A DNA stretch of 17,927 nt from the NCBI GenBank assembly GCA_028872645.1, contig JAPKDK010000029.1, positions 1 to 17,927 on the forward strand. The letters are read 5' to 3'. The stretch comes from Verrucomicrobiota bacterium. Its GTDB lineage: Bacteria; Verrucomicrobiota; Verrucomicrobiia; Limisphaerales; UBA1100. The translations under genes were made by a program, and so were the position numbers. Under the pieces are notes generated by a model that searched no databases, was not told the origin of the DNA, and saw only the letters and a program-made list of their open reading frames with translations. This document shows, piece by piece, positions 6,846 to 13,888 of this stretch (position 1 is its first letter; every line of letters begins with the position of its first letter).

Positions 6846-9293
6846 GTGAACCCACGCGCCGTCATTTTTGGCCTGTGCATTCTGTCTATTGGGCAGGCGC
6901 AGGCGCAGCAGAAATATCTCGAGCCGCCCGAGGCGGCGAAGGAATTGTTTGCTTCGAGGCCAATGCCGCGCGTGTCGCTCAGTCCCGATCAACGGCATTT
7001 GCTGGTCGCGGAGAAGTTTCGGTTCCGGCGCATTGTGGAAATGGCTCAGCGGGAAGTGGCTTTGGCGGGCGTGCGACTTAATCCATCCAACAACGGCCCG
7101 ACGCATCCGGATTATTATTTCCGGCTGACGTTGAAAGAACTTTCCACGGGCAAGACTATCCCCATTGAACTGCCCAACGCTAATCGTCGTGTGAGCTTGC
7201 CGGTTTGGTCTCCGGATGGGAAAAAGTTTGCCTTTCTGCAATACGGTCGCACTTCAGTGGCGCTGTGGGTGGGCGAGCTGGGCCACGCTCCGCGCGCCAT
7301 CCCCGGCATGAAGCTCAACGCGACTTTGGGACGATCGTTCCAATGGATGCCCGACAGCCAAAACCTCCTTTGCCTTACCGTGCCGAACGAACGCGGTCCC
7401 GCGCCCACACCCCCGCGCGCGCCCGTTGGGCCGGTGGTGCAGGAAACCGGGCCGCGCGAAGCGCCGGTGCTGACGTATCCGGATTTGCTCCAAAATGAAC
7501 ACGACGAAAACCTTTTTGATTATTATTTGACCTCGCAACTAACGCTGGTCGATTCGCGCAAAAGCAGAAAAAACAACCTTAAGTTCTTAGGGCGGCCTTC
7601 GATTTTCGCGCGCTATGATGTGTCGCCCGATGGCCGGTACGTTTTGGTGGAGCGCGTGCACCCGCCGTATTCGTACCAAGCGCCGATTCAGTTTTTCCCG
7701 CGTAGCATCGAGGTGTGGGATCCGCGGGGTGAGGTGAAACGGGTGGACATTCGACCCGCCACCGAGGACGTGAGCACCGGCGGCGTGCCGGTGCAACCGC
7801 GCGGGCATCACTGGCGACCCACTGGTTCGCCGGTCTCCATCGTGTGGGTGGAGGCGCTCGATGGCGGTGACTCCAAGAGTGAGGTGAAATTTCGCGATCG
7901 TGTGATGCTGCTGGAAGCGCCGTTCGACGGTCAGCCCAAGGTGGTGACACGGCTCAACCATCGGTTTTCAAAAATCTACTGGGGCGAAACCCGCAACCTG
8001 GCGTTGGTGCGCGAATACGAAAGCAGCCGCAACTGGCATCGCACGTGGCTGGTGGATCCGGATAACCCGGACATTCCCGATCGCCTCCTGTGGAACCACG
8101 CCGCCGCCGAGCGTTACGAGCATCCGGGCCATCCGTTGATGCGGCAGTTACTCAACGGCAAGCGCGCGATGCGGGTACATAATCGGTCGATTTATCTCAA
8201 TGGCAATGGCGCTTCGCCCCAGGGCGACCGACCTTTTCTCGACAAGCTGAATCTCAGTACCTTCGACCGTGTGCCACTCTTCAAATGTGGGGAGGACAGC
8301 TACGAGGCGGTGGTGGCGCTGCTCAATGACGAAGGTACGGAATTTGTGACGCGCTACGAAACGCCCGAGCAGCACCCGAATTATTTCAAACGTACGTTGG
8401 GCGAGCCCGAACGTGCGCCGCTCACGGTGTTCAAGGACCCCGCCGAATCGTTGCGCGAAGTAAAAAAACGACTACTCACTTACACGCGCGAAGATGGCGT
8501 GAAACTTTCGTGTTTGGTACATTTGCCGCCGAACTATGATTTGGATGATCCGGATCGGCCGGTGTTGCCAACGATTTTGTGGGCGTACCCACGCGAATTT
8601 GCAGGCGGTGCGGTAGCTGGGCAAGTGGCTAACTCGCCGCATCGGTTCACCAGCTTTGCCGGTGCCTCGCCTCGCTTCCTTGCGCTGGAAGGCTACGCGG
8701 TGCTCGATCAAGTGGCGATGCCCGTGGTGGGCGAGGCCGGTGCGGCTGGCGCGGCGAACGACACTTTCGTGGAACAAATCGTCGCCAACGCCGAGGCCGC
8801 GATCGCGGCGGTGGTGGACATGGGCGTGTGCGACGAACGCCGCGTGGGCGTGGGTGGGCACAGCTACGGCGCGTTTATGGCGGTAATGCTGCTGGCCAAC
8901 AGCGATCTGTTCCGCGCCGGCGTGGCTCGTAGTGGCGCGTACAACCGCACGTTGACGCCGTTCGGGTTTCAAAATGAACGCCGCACTTTATGGCAAGCGC
9001 CACAGGTTTATTTGGAAATGTCGCCTCTGCTCGCTGTACCGAAAATCCGCGATCCGTTGCTTTTAATTCACGGGGAAAAAGACAACAACCCCGCCACCAC
9101 GCCGGAGCAAAGCAAACGGCTGTACCACGCCATTAAGGGCAACGGCGGCAAGGCGCGGATTGTGATGCTGCCGCACGAGTCGCACACCTATCGCGCCAAG
9201 AAAAGCGTGGGCCACACGCTGGCCGAGATGGTGGCGTGGTTCGATAAACACGTGAAGGGCGAAGGCGAAAGTTCCGAGGAGAGGGAGAAGTAA
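6846..9293 (+). CDS. S9 prolyl-oligopeptidase-family peptidase, glutamyl endopeptidase-like (S9D type), 815 aa
   Basis: This is an exported serine peptidase with an N-terminal beta-propeller (about residues 25-540) and a C-terminal alpha/beta-hydrolase domain. With the start at GTG 6846, the catalytic Ser is residue 673 in G-G-H-S-Y-G-A-F, Asp 746 in HGEKDNNP, and His 780 in LPHESHTYRA. The blocks SGAYNRTLTPFGFQNE and HGEKDNN resemble those of plant chloroplast glutamyl peptidase and bacterial S9D relatives, so cleavage after Glu is the best guess. Two starts compete. GTG 6846 gives a textbook signal peptide, NPRAVIFGLCILSIGQAQA after the initiator, and fits a promoter at 6802-6830. GTG 6807 has AAGGAG six bases upstream but adds 13 residues with two Asp before the signal. 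The gene ends with its stop codon directly against that of the convergent gene. Confidence 0.9.
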   Translation: MNPRAVIFGLCILSIGQAQAQQKYLEPPEAAKELFASRPMPRVSLSPDQRHLLVAEKFRFRRIVEMAQREVALAGVRLNPSNNGPTHPDYYFRLTLKELSTGKTIPIELPNANRRVSLPVWSPDGKKFAFLQYGRTSVALWVGELGHAPRAIPGMKLNATLGRSFQWMPDSQNLLCLTVPNERGPAPTPPRAPVGPVVQETGPREAPVLTYPDLLQNEHDENLFDYYLTSQLTLVDSRKSRKNNLKFLGRPSIFARYDVSPDGRYVLVERVHPPYSYQAPIQFFPRSIEVWDPRGEVKRVDIRPATEDVSTGGVPVQPRGHHWRPTGSPVSIVWVEALDGGDSKSEVKFRDRVMLLEAPFDGQPKVVTRLNHRFSKIYWGETRNLALVREYESSRNWHRTWLVDPDNPDIPDRLLWNHAAAERYEHPGHPLMRQLLNGKRAMRVHNRSIYLNGNGASPQGDRPFLDKLNLSTFDRVPLFKCGEDSYEAVVALLNDEGTEFVTRYETPEQHPNYFKRTLGEPERAPLTVFKDPAESLREVKKRLLTYTREDGVKLSCLVHLPPNYDLDDPDRPVLPTILWAYPREFAGGAVAGQVANSPHRFTSFAGASPRFLALEGYAVLDQVAMPVVGEAGAAGAANDTFVEQIVANAEAAIAAVVDMGVCDERRVGVGGHSYGAFMAVMLLANSDLFRAGVARSGAYNRTLTPFGFQNERRTLWQAPQVYLEMSPLLAVPKIRDPLLLIHGEKDNNPATTPEQSKRLYHAIKGNGGKARIVMLPHESHTYRAKKSVGHTLAEMVAWFDKHVKGEGESSEEREK

Positions 9294-10187
9294 TCAGCCA
9301 ATCAACCCCGTCAATTTTTTCAACAATGGCGGGATGGCTTGGTAGGGGTTTTCGGCGGCTTCAAATTCCAGTGCGACATAGCCTTGGTATTTTGATTTTT
9401 CCAGTAGGCTGATGAATTGGGGAAGATCGGCAGCGATTTTTTTGCCGGCTTTTTTTATTTCCACTTTGAGTTGCACGTTCACTGCGTAAGGCGCGGCGGC
9501 GGCGAAATCTTCGTAGGGATTGGCGGTGCGGAAGTTGCCGCTGTCAAGGTTCACCCCAAACCACGGGTGATCCACGGCCCTCACGAAACTGATGAGGCTT
9601 TTGGCGTCGCCGATGCTGTCGTGGTTTTCGATGCCGAGAAAGATGCCGTGTTTGGCGGCGTAATCGCAGCATTCGCGCAGGCATTCGATGGCCCATTGAT
9701 CAGCTTGGGCGCGAGTGACGCCTTTGGCTTCGCGGCCGGCAAATACGCGAATGTGCGGCGCGCCGAGCACGGCGGCGTGGTCGATCCATTGTTTTACGTA
9801 GGCGATTTGCGCGGTGCGCGCGTCGCCTTTGGGCAGAGAAAAATTATTGCCGACGGCCGTGCCGCTGATTTCCAACCCGCGCAGAAACGCGCGCCGCCTC
9901 AGTGCCACGAGAGTATCGCGCGTGACGGGTTTTTTAAAAAAATAACTGGTCAACTCCGTACCATCGCAACCGTGGTCGGCACAGAAATCGATGAAGCGGT
10001 GCATATCCATTGCGTTCTTTTCCACTTCGCGTGTGCCGGTTTTTTGATCGCGGAAAAAAGTACGGAAGGAATACGCGGCCAAACTCAGCCGCAAATTGGC
10101 CGCACCGTGGCGTTTGAATGGCTCCGCCGCAAAGGCCGCGCTGGCGAGGGCAGTGGAGGCAAGAAAGCTGCGCCGTGAAAAATCCAT
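9294..10187 (-). CDS. Tat-exported sugar phosphate isomerase/epimerase-like TIM barrel, 297 aa
   Basis: This protein has the xylose-isomerase-like TIM-barrel fold (AP endonuclease 2 superfamily) common in sugar or inositol isomerases and epimerases. ATG 10187 gives a twin-arginine signal, S-R-R-S-F-L-A at residues 4-10, and a hydrophobic run to about 21. The body shows barrel strands with likely metal ligands: E187 in LGIENHD, D215 in VNLDSGN, and E274 in ALEFEA. The longer frame back to 10505 is only a shadow of the preceding gene and was cut. The start lies 4 nt after the YlbF-family stop, without a ribosome-binding site, so it is probably translated by coupling and lies at the 3' end of the pyrH-frr operon. 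An exported sugar-processing enzyme in that operon is unexpected. Its substrate is unknown. Confidence 0.88.
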   Translation of the reverse strand: MDFSRRSFLASTALASAAFAAEPFKRHGAANLRLSLAAYSFRTFFRDQKTGTREVEKNAMDMHRFIDFCADHGCDGTELTSYFFKKPVTRDTLVALRRRAFLRGLEISGTAVGNNFSLPKGDARTAQIAYVKQWIDHAAVLGAPHIRVFAGREAKGVTRAQADQWAIECLRECCDYAAKHGIFLGIENHDSIGDAKSLISFVRAVDHPWFGVNLDSGNFRTANPYEDFAAAAPYAVNVQLKVEIKKAGKKIAADLPQFISLLEKSKYQGYVALEFEAAENPYQAIPPLLKKLTGLIG

Positions 10188-10191
10188 CGGA

Positions 10192-10641
10192 TTATTCGCA
10201 GCCGCAATTGCCGAAGCCGTCGCTGCAGAAATCGAAATCTTCGGACTGCGGCACGTGGCCGACTTCGAAGGTTTTGGCGATGACTTGATGAATGCGATCC
10301 TGCACTTGTTGCACTTCCTCCTGGGCCTCAAGGAATTGGGTGGCCACGGGGTTGGCCATAAACTCGCCGCGCAGTTTTTCGAAGCCGGCAATTTCTTCGT
10401 CGCTGATTTCCACGCCGGCTTGTTGCTTTTGCTGCAGCAACGCGCCGCGCTCATTGAGCATACTGTACTCGTACTTGAGTTTTTCATCGTTAATGAAGGC
10501 GTCAATTTTTTGGAACAACTCGGCGAAGCCTTCCTGGCTCACAATGGCTTCGCAAAGTTGATTGGTGCCCTTGGCGATGGGCTTGAGGTCGAGGCAGGTT
10601 TGCGGCTCGGTGGCTTCGGTGGGTTGAGTTTCAGTTTCCAT
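10192..10641 (-). CDS. YlbF/YmcA-family protein with C-terminal cysteine motif, 149 aa
   Basis: This small alpha-helical protein matches the YlbF/YmcA (Com_YlbF) family in length and pattern. Amphipathic helices span about residues 18-125 (for example QKIDAFINDEKLKYEY and FLEAQEEVQQVQDRIHQVI). In Bacillus the family (RicA/RicF) forms a complex with YaaT that carries Fe-S clusters and influences RNase Y-dependent RNA processing. Here the C-terminus has C139, C146 and C148 (C-x6-C-x-C) at the very end, fitting metal or Fe-S binding as in RicF. Two more cysteines are at 16 and 30. ATG 10641 is 2 nt after the frr stop (TAATTATG), so it is tightly coupled to ribosome recycling factor. No YaaT-like gene is in the window. 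Family assignment rests on pattern recognition. A cluster and an RNA role are inference. Confidence 0.75.
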   Translation of the reverse strand: METETQPTEATEPQTCLDLKPIAKGTNQLCEAIVSQEGFAELFQKIDAFINDEKLKYEYSMLNERGALLQQKQQAGVEISDEEIAGFEKLRGEFMANPVATQFLEAQEEVQQVQDRIHQVIAKTFEVGHVPQSEDFDFCSDGFGNCGCE

Positions 10642-10643
10642 AA

Positions 10644-11207
10644 TTAGACCTTCATAATTTCTTCTTCTTTGTGGGAGAGGTGGGCGTCGATTTTTTTGAT
10701 GAAATCATCGGTAAGTTTTTGCACTTCCTTTTCGGCGTGGGAAAGATCGTCCTCGGTGATGTCGCCTTTTCTCTGCTCGTCCTTTAGTCCTTGTAGCGTG
10801 TCGCGGCGCACGTGACGAATGGCGATCCGGGCGTCCTCGGTCATTTTCTTGATAGACTTTACAAATTCCAAGCGACGCTCCTTGCTCAGCTCCGGCAATG
10901 TGATGCGAATAATTTTGCCGTCGATGGATGGATTGAACCCAAGGTTGGCAGCTTGGATGGCTTTGTCGATGGGATGGACAGTGGAAGCGTCCCACGGTTG
11001 GATGACGAGCATCCGCGTCTCCGGCGTGGTAATGGCGGCCAGCTCGCGCAGGCGCATTTGGCTACCCTCGTAGGCTTCCACGAGAATGTTTTCCACAAGC
11101 GCAGGCGAGGCTTTGCCGGTGCGCACGCTGGAAAATTCGTGTTGCACTACTTCTTCGGTCTTCTGCATTTTTTCCTCAGCAGTGAGGAGAGCGTCATCAA
11201 CTGGCAT
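10644..11207 (-). CDS. frr: Ribosome recycling factor
   Basis: RRF works with EF-G in the cytoplasm to split post-termination ribosomes. The 187-residue chain has the normal family length and hallmark blocks: the F-S-S-V-R-T-G-K-A-S-P-A stretch at about 25-36, an ITTPETRMLVIQPWD segment in the middle, and the long three-helix C-terminus with LTDDFIKKIDAHLSHKEEEI. The start is ATG 11207, with no evident ribosome site in the 54-nt gap after pyrH. That gap contains alternative hairpins. The gene lies in the widely conserved order rpsB-tsf-pyrH-frr and is followed after 2 nt by the YlbF-family gene. Confidence 0.97.
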   Translation of the reverse strand: MPVDDALLTAEEKMQKTEEVVQHEFSSVRTGKASPALVENILVEAYEGSQMRLRELAAITTPETRMLVIQPWDASTVHPIDKAIQAANLGFNPSIDGKIIRITLPELSKERRLEFVKSIKKMTEDARIAIRHVRRDTLQGLKDEQRKGDITEDDLSHAEKEVQKLTDDFIKKIDAHLSHKEEEIMKV

Positions 11208-11218
11208 ACGCGTAGTCT

Positions 11219-11259
11219 AAGCCCGCACGCGGTGCGGGGGAAGGGAAAATTGCGGGCTT
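11219..11259 (-). promoter_or_regulatory. Two mutually exclusive hairpins in the pyrH-frr spacer
   Basis: One perfect hairpin is CCCGCAC (11222-11228), loop GCG, GTGCGGG (11232-11238). A competing perfect 9-base pairing joins AAGCCCGCA (11219-11227) with TGCGGGCTT (11251-11259). Both use 11222-11227, so the transcript can form only one. No T-tract follows either on the minus strand, so this is not a standard terminator. It may act on frr translation, stability or processing. Confidence 0.4.
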
Positions 11260-11261
11260 GG

Positions 11262-11993
11262 CTAAGCGTGGACGAGGGTGCCGATTTTTTTGCCTAGGAC
11301 GACGTTGCGGATGTTGTGGGGTTTGAAGAGGTCAAAGACGATGATGGGCATATTGTTGTCGAGGCACAGGGAGAAGGCGGCGGCATCCATAATGCGCAGT
11401 TGCTTTTGCAGGGCTTCGAGGTAGGTGATTTCCTTGAAGCGTTTGGCTTTGGGATTCTTTTTTGGGTCGCTGTCGTAAATGCCGTCGACTTGGGTGGCTT
11501 TGAGGATGATGTCGGCACCGATTTCGTTGGCGCGCAGGGCGGCGGCGGTGTCGGTGGAAAAATAGGGATTGCCGGTGCCGCCGCCGAAGATGACGACGCG
11601 GCCTTTTTCGAGGTGACGCACGGCGCGGCGGCTGATGAAGGGCTCGGCCACTTCGCTCATCTCGATGGCGGTTTGCACGCGGGTTTCTACATTGTGATGT
11701 TCGAGGGAATTTTGCAGGGCGAGGGCGTTGATGATGGTGGCGAGCATGCCCATATAATCGCCGGTGGCACGGTCGATGCCGTGGTCGGCGCCTTCAAGCC
11801 CGCGAAAGATGTTGCCGCCGCCGACGACGATGACGACTTGGACGCCCAGCTCACGCAGCTCGGCGATTTGGCGGGCCATACTGGCGACGGTCTCAGGGCA
11901 GATGCCAAAGCCTTGATTTCCGCCGAGCGCTTCACCGGAAAGTTTGAGGAGGATGCGTTTGTATTTGGGCTTGGGTTTGGCAGATTTTGTCAC
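11262..11993 (-). CDS. pyrH: UMP kinase
   Basis: This bacterial UMP kinase phosphorylates UMP to UDP in pyrimidine nucleotide synthesis. It belongs to the amino-acid-kinase fold and is usually a hexamer. The start at GTG 11993 gives 243 residues, the family norm. The frame is open farther to 12143, but that part runs through the terminator and the end of tsf and was rejected. Visible motifs are K-R-I-L-L-K-L-S-G-E-A-L at 12-23 (phosphate-binding Lys), V-V-G-G-G-N-I-F-R-G at 57-65, D-Y-M-G-M-L-A at 79-85, and T-G-N-P-Y-F-S-T-D at 140-148. No Shine-Dalgarno sequence precedes the GTG. A promoter ends 7 nt upstream, so the message may be leaderless. The gene follows an intrinsic terminator after tsf. 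Confidence 0.97.
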   Translation of the reverse strand: MTKSAKPKPKYKRILLKLSGEALGGNQGFGICPETVASMARQIAELRELGVQVVIVVGGGNIFRGLEGADHGIDRATGDYMGMLATIINALALQNSLEHHNVETRVQTAIEMSEVAEPFISRRAVRHLEKGRVVIFGGGTGNPYFSTDTAAALRANEIGADIILKATQVDGIYDSDPKKNPKAKRFKEITYLEALQKQLRIMDAAAFSLCLDNNMPIIVFDLFKPHNIRNVVLGKKIGTLVHA

Positions 11994-12000
11994 CGGAGAT

Positions 12001-12032
12001 GGTTTACCCGCGAACGGCCCGCGCGTCAATGG
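12001..12032 (-). promoter_or_regulatory. Candidate pyrH promoter, leaderless spacing
   Basis: On the minus strand TTGACG (12029-12024), a 17-nt spacer and TAAACC (12006-12001) lie between the tsf terminator and pyrH. Only 7 nt separate the -10 box from GTG 11993, so the mRNA should begin at about the start codon. The 15-mer CCATTGACGCGCGGG (minus strand, 12032-12018) is identical to that upstream of the Gfo/Idh gene. The -10 is weak. Confidence 0.45.
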
Positions 12033-12039
12033 ATTGCAC

Positions 12040-12069
12040 AAAAAAAACGCCCGGCGTGAACCGGGCGTT
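12040..12069 (-). terminator. Intrinsic terminator after tsf
   Basis: Reading the minus strand, AACGCCCGG (12069-12061), loop TTCACG and CCGGGCGTT (12054-12046) form a perfect 9-bp GC-rich hairpin followed by a run of T (8 consecutive, 12047-12040). It starts 15 nt after the tsf stop codon and should end the rpsB-tsf transcript. Confidence 0.9.
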
Positions 12070-12084
12070 GGGTGAGAAGGTGAG

Positions 12085-12921
12085 CTATTCCTGCGCCTCG
12101 CCGACTTGATAGCGGAGGAAGGCATCCACGGTGATCGTGTCATCCAGCGCTTTGGCGGTGGTGGCGATGTGATCTTTCACGGCGAGGTCGCCTTGTTTCA
12201 CAAACGCTTGATCCACGAGGCAGATGGTGGAGAAATGTTTTTCTAGTTTGCCTTCCACGATTTTTTCAATCGCTTGCGCGGGCTTATCCTTGAACTGCTC
12301 GGTGGCAATTTCCTTTTCTTTCGCGATCAGCTCCGGATCAATGCTGGTGCGATCGACCGTTTCGGGACTGGCCGCAGCAATTTGCAGCGTGATGTCGCGC
12401 AGCAACGATTTGAAATCTTCGCTCTCGGCGGTGGCTTCCTTGCCGGTGCTCACTTGGACGAGCACGCCGACTTTCGCGCCGTGATGAATGTACGCAGCGA
12501 CTGCGCCATGGTTTGTCACCTCTAGGCGGGCGTGGCGTTGGATGACGATGTTCTCGCCCACCTCGGCTACGGCGGTGGTGCGGCGTGCTTCGAGGTCGGT
12601 GTTGGGGGCTTCGAGCAACGATTGCGCAAAACCGGCGCAGAGATTTTGGAAGGACTCATTTTTGCCAACGAAATCCGTTTCGCAATTCACCTCCAACAAA
12701 ATGCCGGCCTTGGCGCCGGGCAAAATGTGATGGGAGATGATGCCTTCGGACGTGGCGCGAGTGGCCTTTTTCTCGGCGGTGGCGGTGCCTTTTTTGCGGA
12801 GCCAATCCACGGCGGCATCGTAATCGCCGCCGCTTTCGGTGAGCGCCTTTTTGCAATCCATCATGCCGGCACTGGTTTGTTGTCGGAGTTTACTAATTTG
12901 GGCTACGGTAACTTCAGCCAT
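12085..12921 (-). CDS. tsf: Translation elongation factor Ts
   Basis: EF-Ts is the nucleotide-exchange factor for EF-Tu. The 278 residues begin with the UBA-like domain (VAQISKLRQQTSAGMMDCKK, about 5-45). They continue with the EF-Tu-contacting core including T-D-F-V-G-K-N at 82-88, and finish with the helical C-terminal module. ATG 12921 is supported by alignment with the family N-terminus. No clear ribosome site is seen, only an A-rich stretch (GAAATAAAAAAT). It follows rpsB by 81 nt, as in most bacteria, and is followed by an intrinsic terminator that separates it from pyrH. Confidence 0.97.
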   Translation of the reverse strand: MAEVTVAQISKLRQQTSAGMMDCKKALTESGGDYDAAVDWLRKKGTATAEKKATRATSEGIISHHILPGAKAGILLEVNCETDFVGKNESFQNLCAGFAQSLLEAPNTDLEARRTTAVAEVGENIVIQRHARLEVTNHGAVAAYIHHGAKVGVLVQVSTGKEATAESEDFKSLLRDITLQIAAASPETVDRTSIDPELIAKEKEIATEQFKDKPAQAIEKIVEGKLEKHFSTICLVDQAFVKQGDLAVKDHIATTAKALDDTITVDAFLRYQVGEAQE

Positions 12922-12977
12922 ATTTTTTATTTCTTGGGCACTAACTGTTAATGCAAATGGGTTGCGATTGGAGTCGT

Positions 12978-12996
12978 TGCCAAAATTGGGTTGGCA
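12978..12996 (-). other. Hairpin in the rpsB-tsf spacer
   Basis: TGCCAA (12978-12983) and TTGGCA (12991-12996) are perfect 6-base arms around a 7-nt loop, starting 6 nt after the rpsB stop. No T-tract follows on the minus strand, so it may be an RNA-stability or weak attenuation element adjusting the tsf level, or chance. Confidence 0.3.
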
Positions 12997-13002
12997 GTGA
13001 GG

Positions 13003-13857
13003 TTAAGCCTCGGCAGTGGCGGCTTCGGCCTGGGGTTCTGCCTCGGCTTTGGCGGGTGCTTCAGCTTCGGTCGGGGCTTCGGCGGCCGCTTTGGATTCTG
13101 CCGGAGTTTCAGTGGGGGCTTCGGCTTCGGCTTTCGCTTTTGCGGCGGCTTCTTCCTCGCCGGTCTTGACAAGGCGTTCGGCGCGGGCTTCGACGATCAC
13201 TTCCATGGCGATGTCGAGAAAGAGTTTTACGGATCGAATGGCGTCGTCGTTGCCGGGGATGGGGTAATCCACAACCTCAGGATCGCAGTTGGTATCCACG
13301 ATGGCCACGATTGGGATTTTCAATTTGAGGGCCTCGGCCACGGCGTTATGTTCGCGCTTGAGATCGATAATAAAAATCGCGTCCGGCAAGCCTTCCATAT
13401 GGCGGATGCCGCCTAGGTTTTTGATGAGCCGCGCTTTTTGGCGGCGGAAGCGCGCTTGTTCCTGTTTGACGTAGCCGTTGATGCTGCCGTCCGCTTCCAT
13501 CGCCTCGATGTGGTTGAGCTTCTTGAGGGATTGCTTGACGGTTTTGAGATTGGTGAGCGTGCCGCCGAGCCAACGCTCGGTGATGCACGGTTGGCCGGTG
13601 GCTTCGGCAACGTCGCGGATGGCCGATTGCGCCTGTTTTTTGGTGCCGACAAACAGCACCTTGCCGCCGCTGCGCACTTGGGTCGCCATAAAATCGCAGG
13701 CGACGTTGAGCAGTTCGAGTGTTTTATCGAGGTTAATGATGTGGATGCCGTTTTGCGCCCGGAAAATATAGGGCTTCATTCTGGGGTCCCAACGCCGTGT
13801 TTGGTGTCCGAAATGGACGCCCGCCTCGAGTAATTCCTTGATACCAATGCTAATCAT
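13003..13857 (-). CDS. rpsB: 30S ribosomal protein S2 with Ala/Glu-rich tail, 284 aa
   Basis: S2 binds the back of the 30S subunit near S1 and the bS21 area. ATG 13857 is chosen because AAAGGA lies 6 nt upstream and the protein then begins MISIGIKELLEAGVHFGHQ, the normal S2 N-terminus. An in-frame start at 13890 would add 11 residues and lose this site. Family blocks include GVHFGHQTRRWDPRM at 13-27, VLFVGTKKQA at 68-77, ERWLGGTLTN at 94-103 and the D-P-E-V-V-D-Y-P-I-P-G-N-D-D-A stretch at 192-206. The conserved part ends at about 235. The last 50 or so residues are a disordered run of Ala, Glu, Lys, Pro and Thr with imperfect repeats. The gene heads the rpsB-tsf unit and has a structured leader. 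Confidence 0.97.
   Translation of the reverse strand: MISIGIKELLEAGVHFGHQTRRWDPRMKPYIFRAQNGIHIINLDKTLELLNVACDFMATQVRSGGKVLFVGTKKQAQSAIRDVAEATGQPCITERWLGGTLTNLKTVKQSLKKLNHIEAMEADGSINGYVKQEQARFRRQKARLIKNLGGIRHMEGLPDAIFIIDLKREHNAVAEALKLKIPIVAIVDTNCDPEVVDYPIPGNDDAIRSVKLFLDIAMEVIVEARAERLVKTGEEEAAAKAKAEAEAPTETPAESKAAAEAPTEAEAPAKAEAEPQAEAATAEA
13006..13155 (-). repeat. Low-complexity repeat coding for the S2 tail
   Basis: The 3' end of rpsB consists of imperfect repeats of GCC/GAA/GAG-type codons giving AEAPTE- and AKAEAE-like units. It makes the opposite strand look like a Gly/Phe-rich ORF, which is only a mirror of the repeat. Confidence 0.7.
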
Positions 13858-13888
13858 ACTTATTCCTTTGTTAAAGACCCTGTGGGCC

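Noticed and set aside
9417..10178. 253-aa plus-strand ORF opposite the TIM-barrel gene
   Set aside because: It is a shadow frame. The minus strand has a Tat signal and metal-ligand motifs.
10188..10505. 106-residue N-terminal extension of the TIM-barrel frame
   Set aside because: It runs through the YlbF-family gene in another frame and is Lys/Ser/Pro-rich. ATG 10187 gives a proper Tat signal.
11316..12059. 247-aa plus-strand ORF with Gly/Asp runs opposite pyrH
   Set aside because: It is a mirror of pyrH coding sequence, and the DDDD and GGG runs come from the complement of Val/Ile and Ala/Pro codons.
13006..13155. Possible CRISPR or tandem DNA repeat
   Set aside because: The repetition follows codons of a low-complexity protein tail. 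Units vary in length and there are no regular spacers.
12991..13416. Gly/Phe-rich plus-strand ORF resembling a phenylalanine-glycine repeat protein
   Set aside because: It is produced by the Ala/Glu-rich codon repeats of the S2 tail on the opposite strand.
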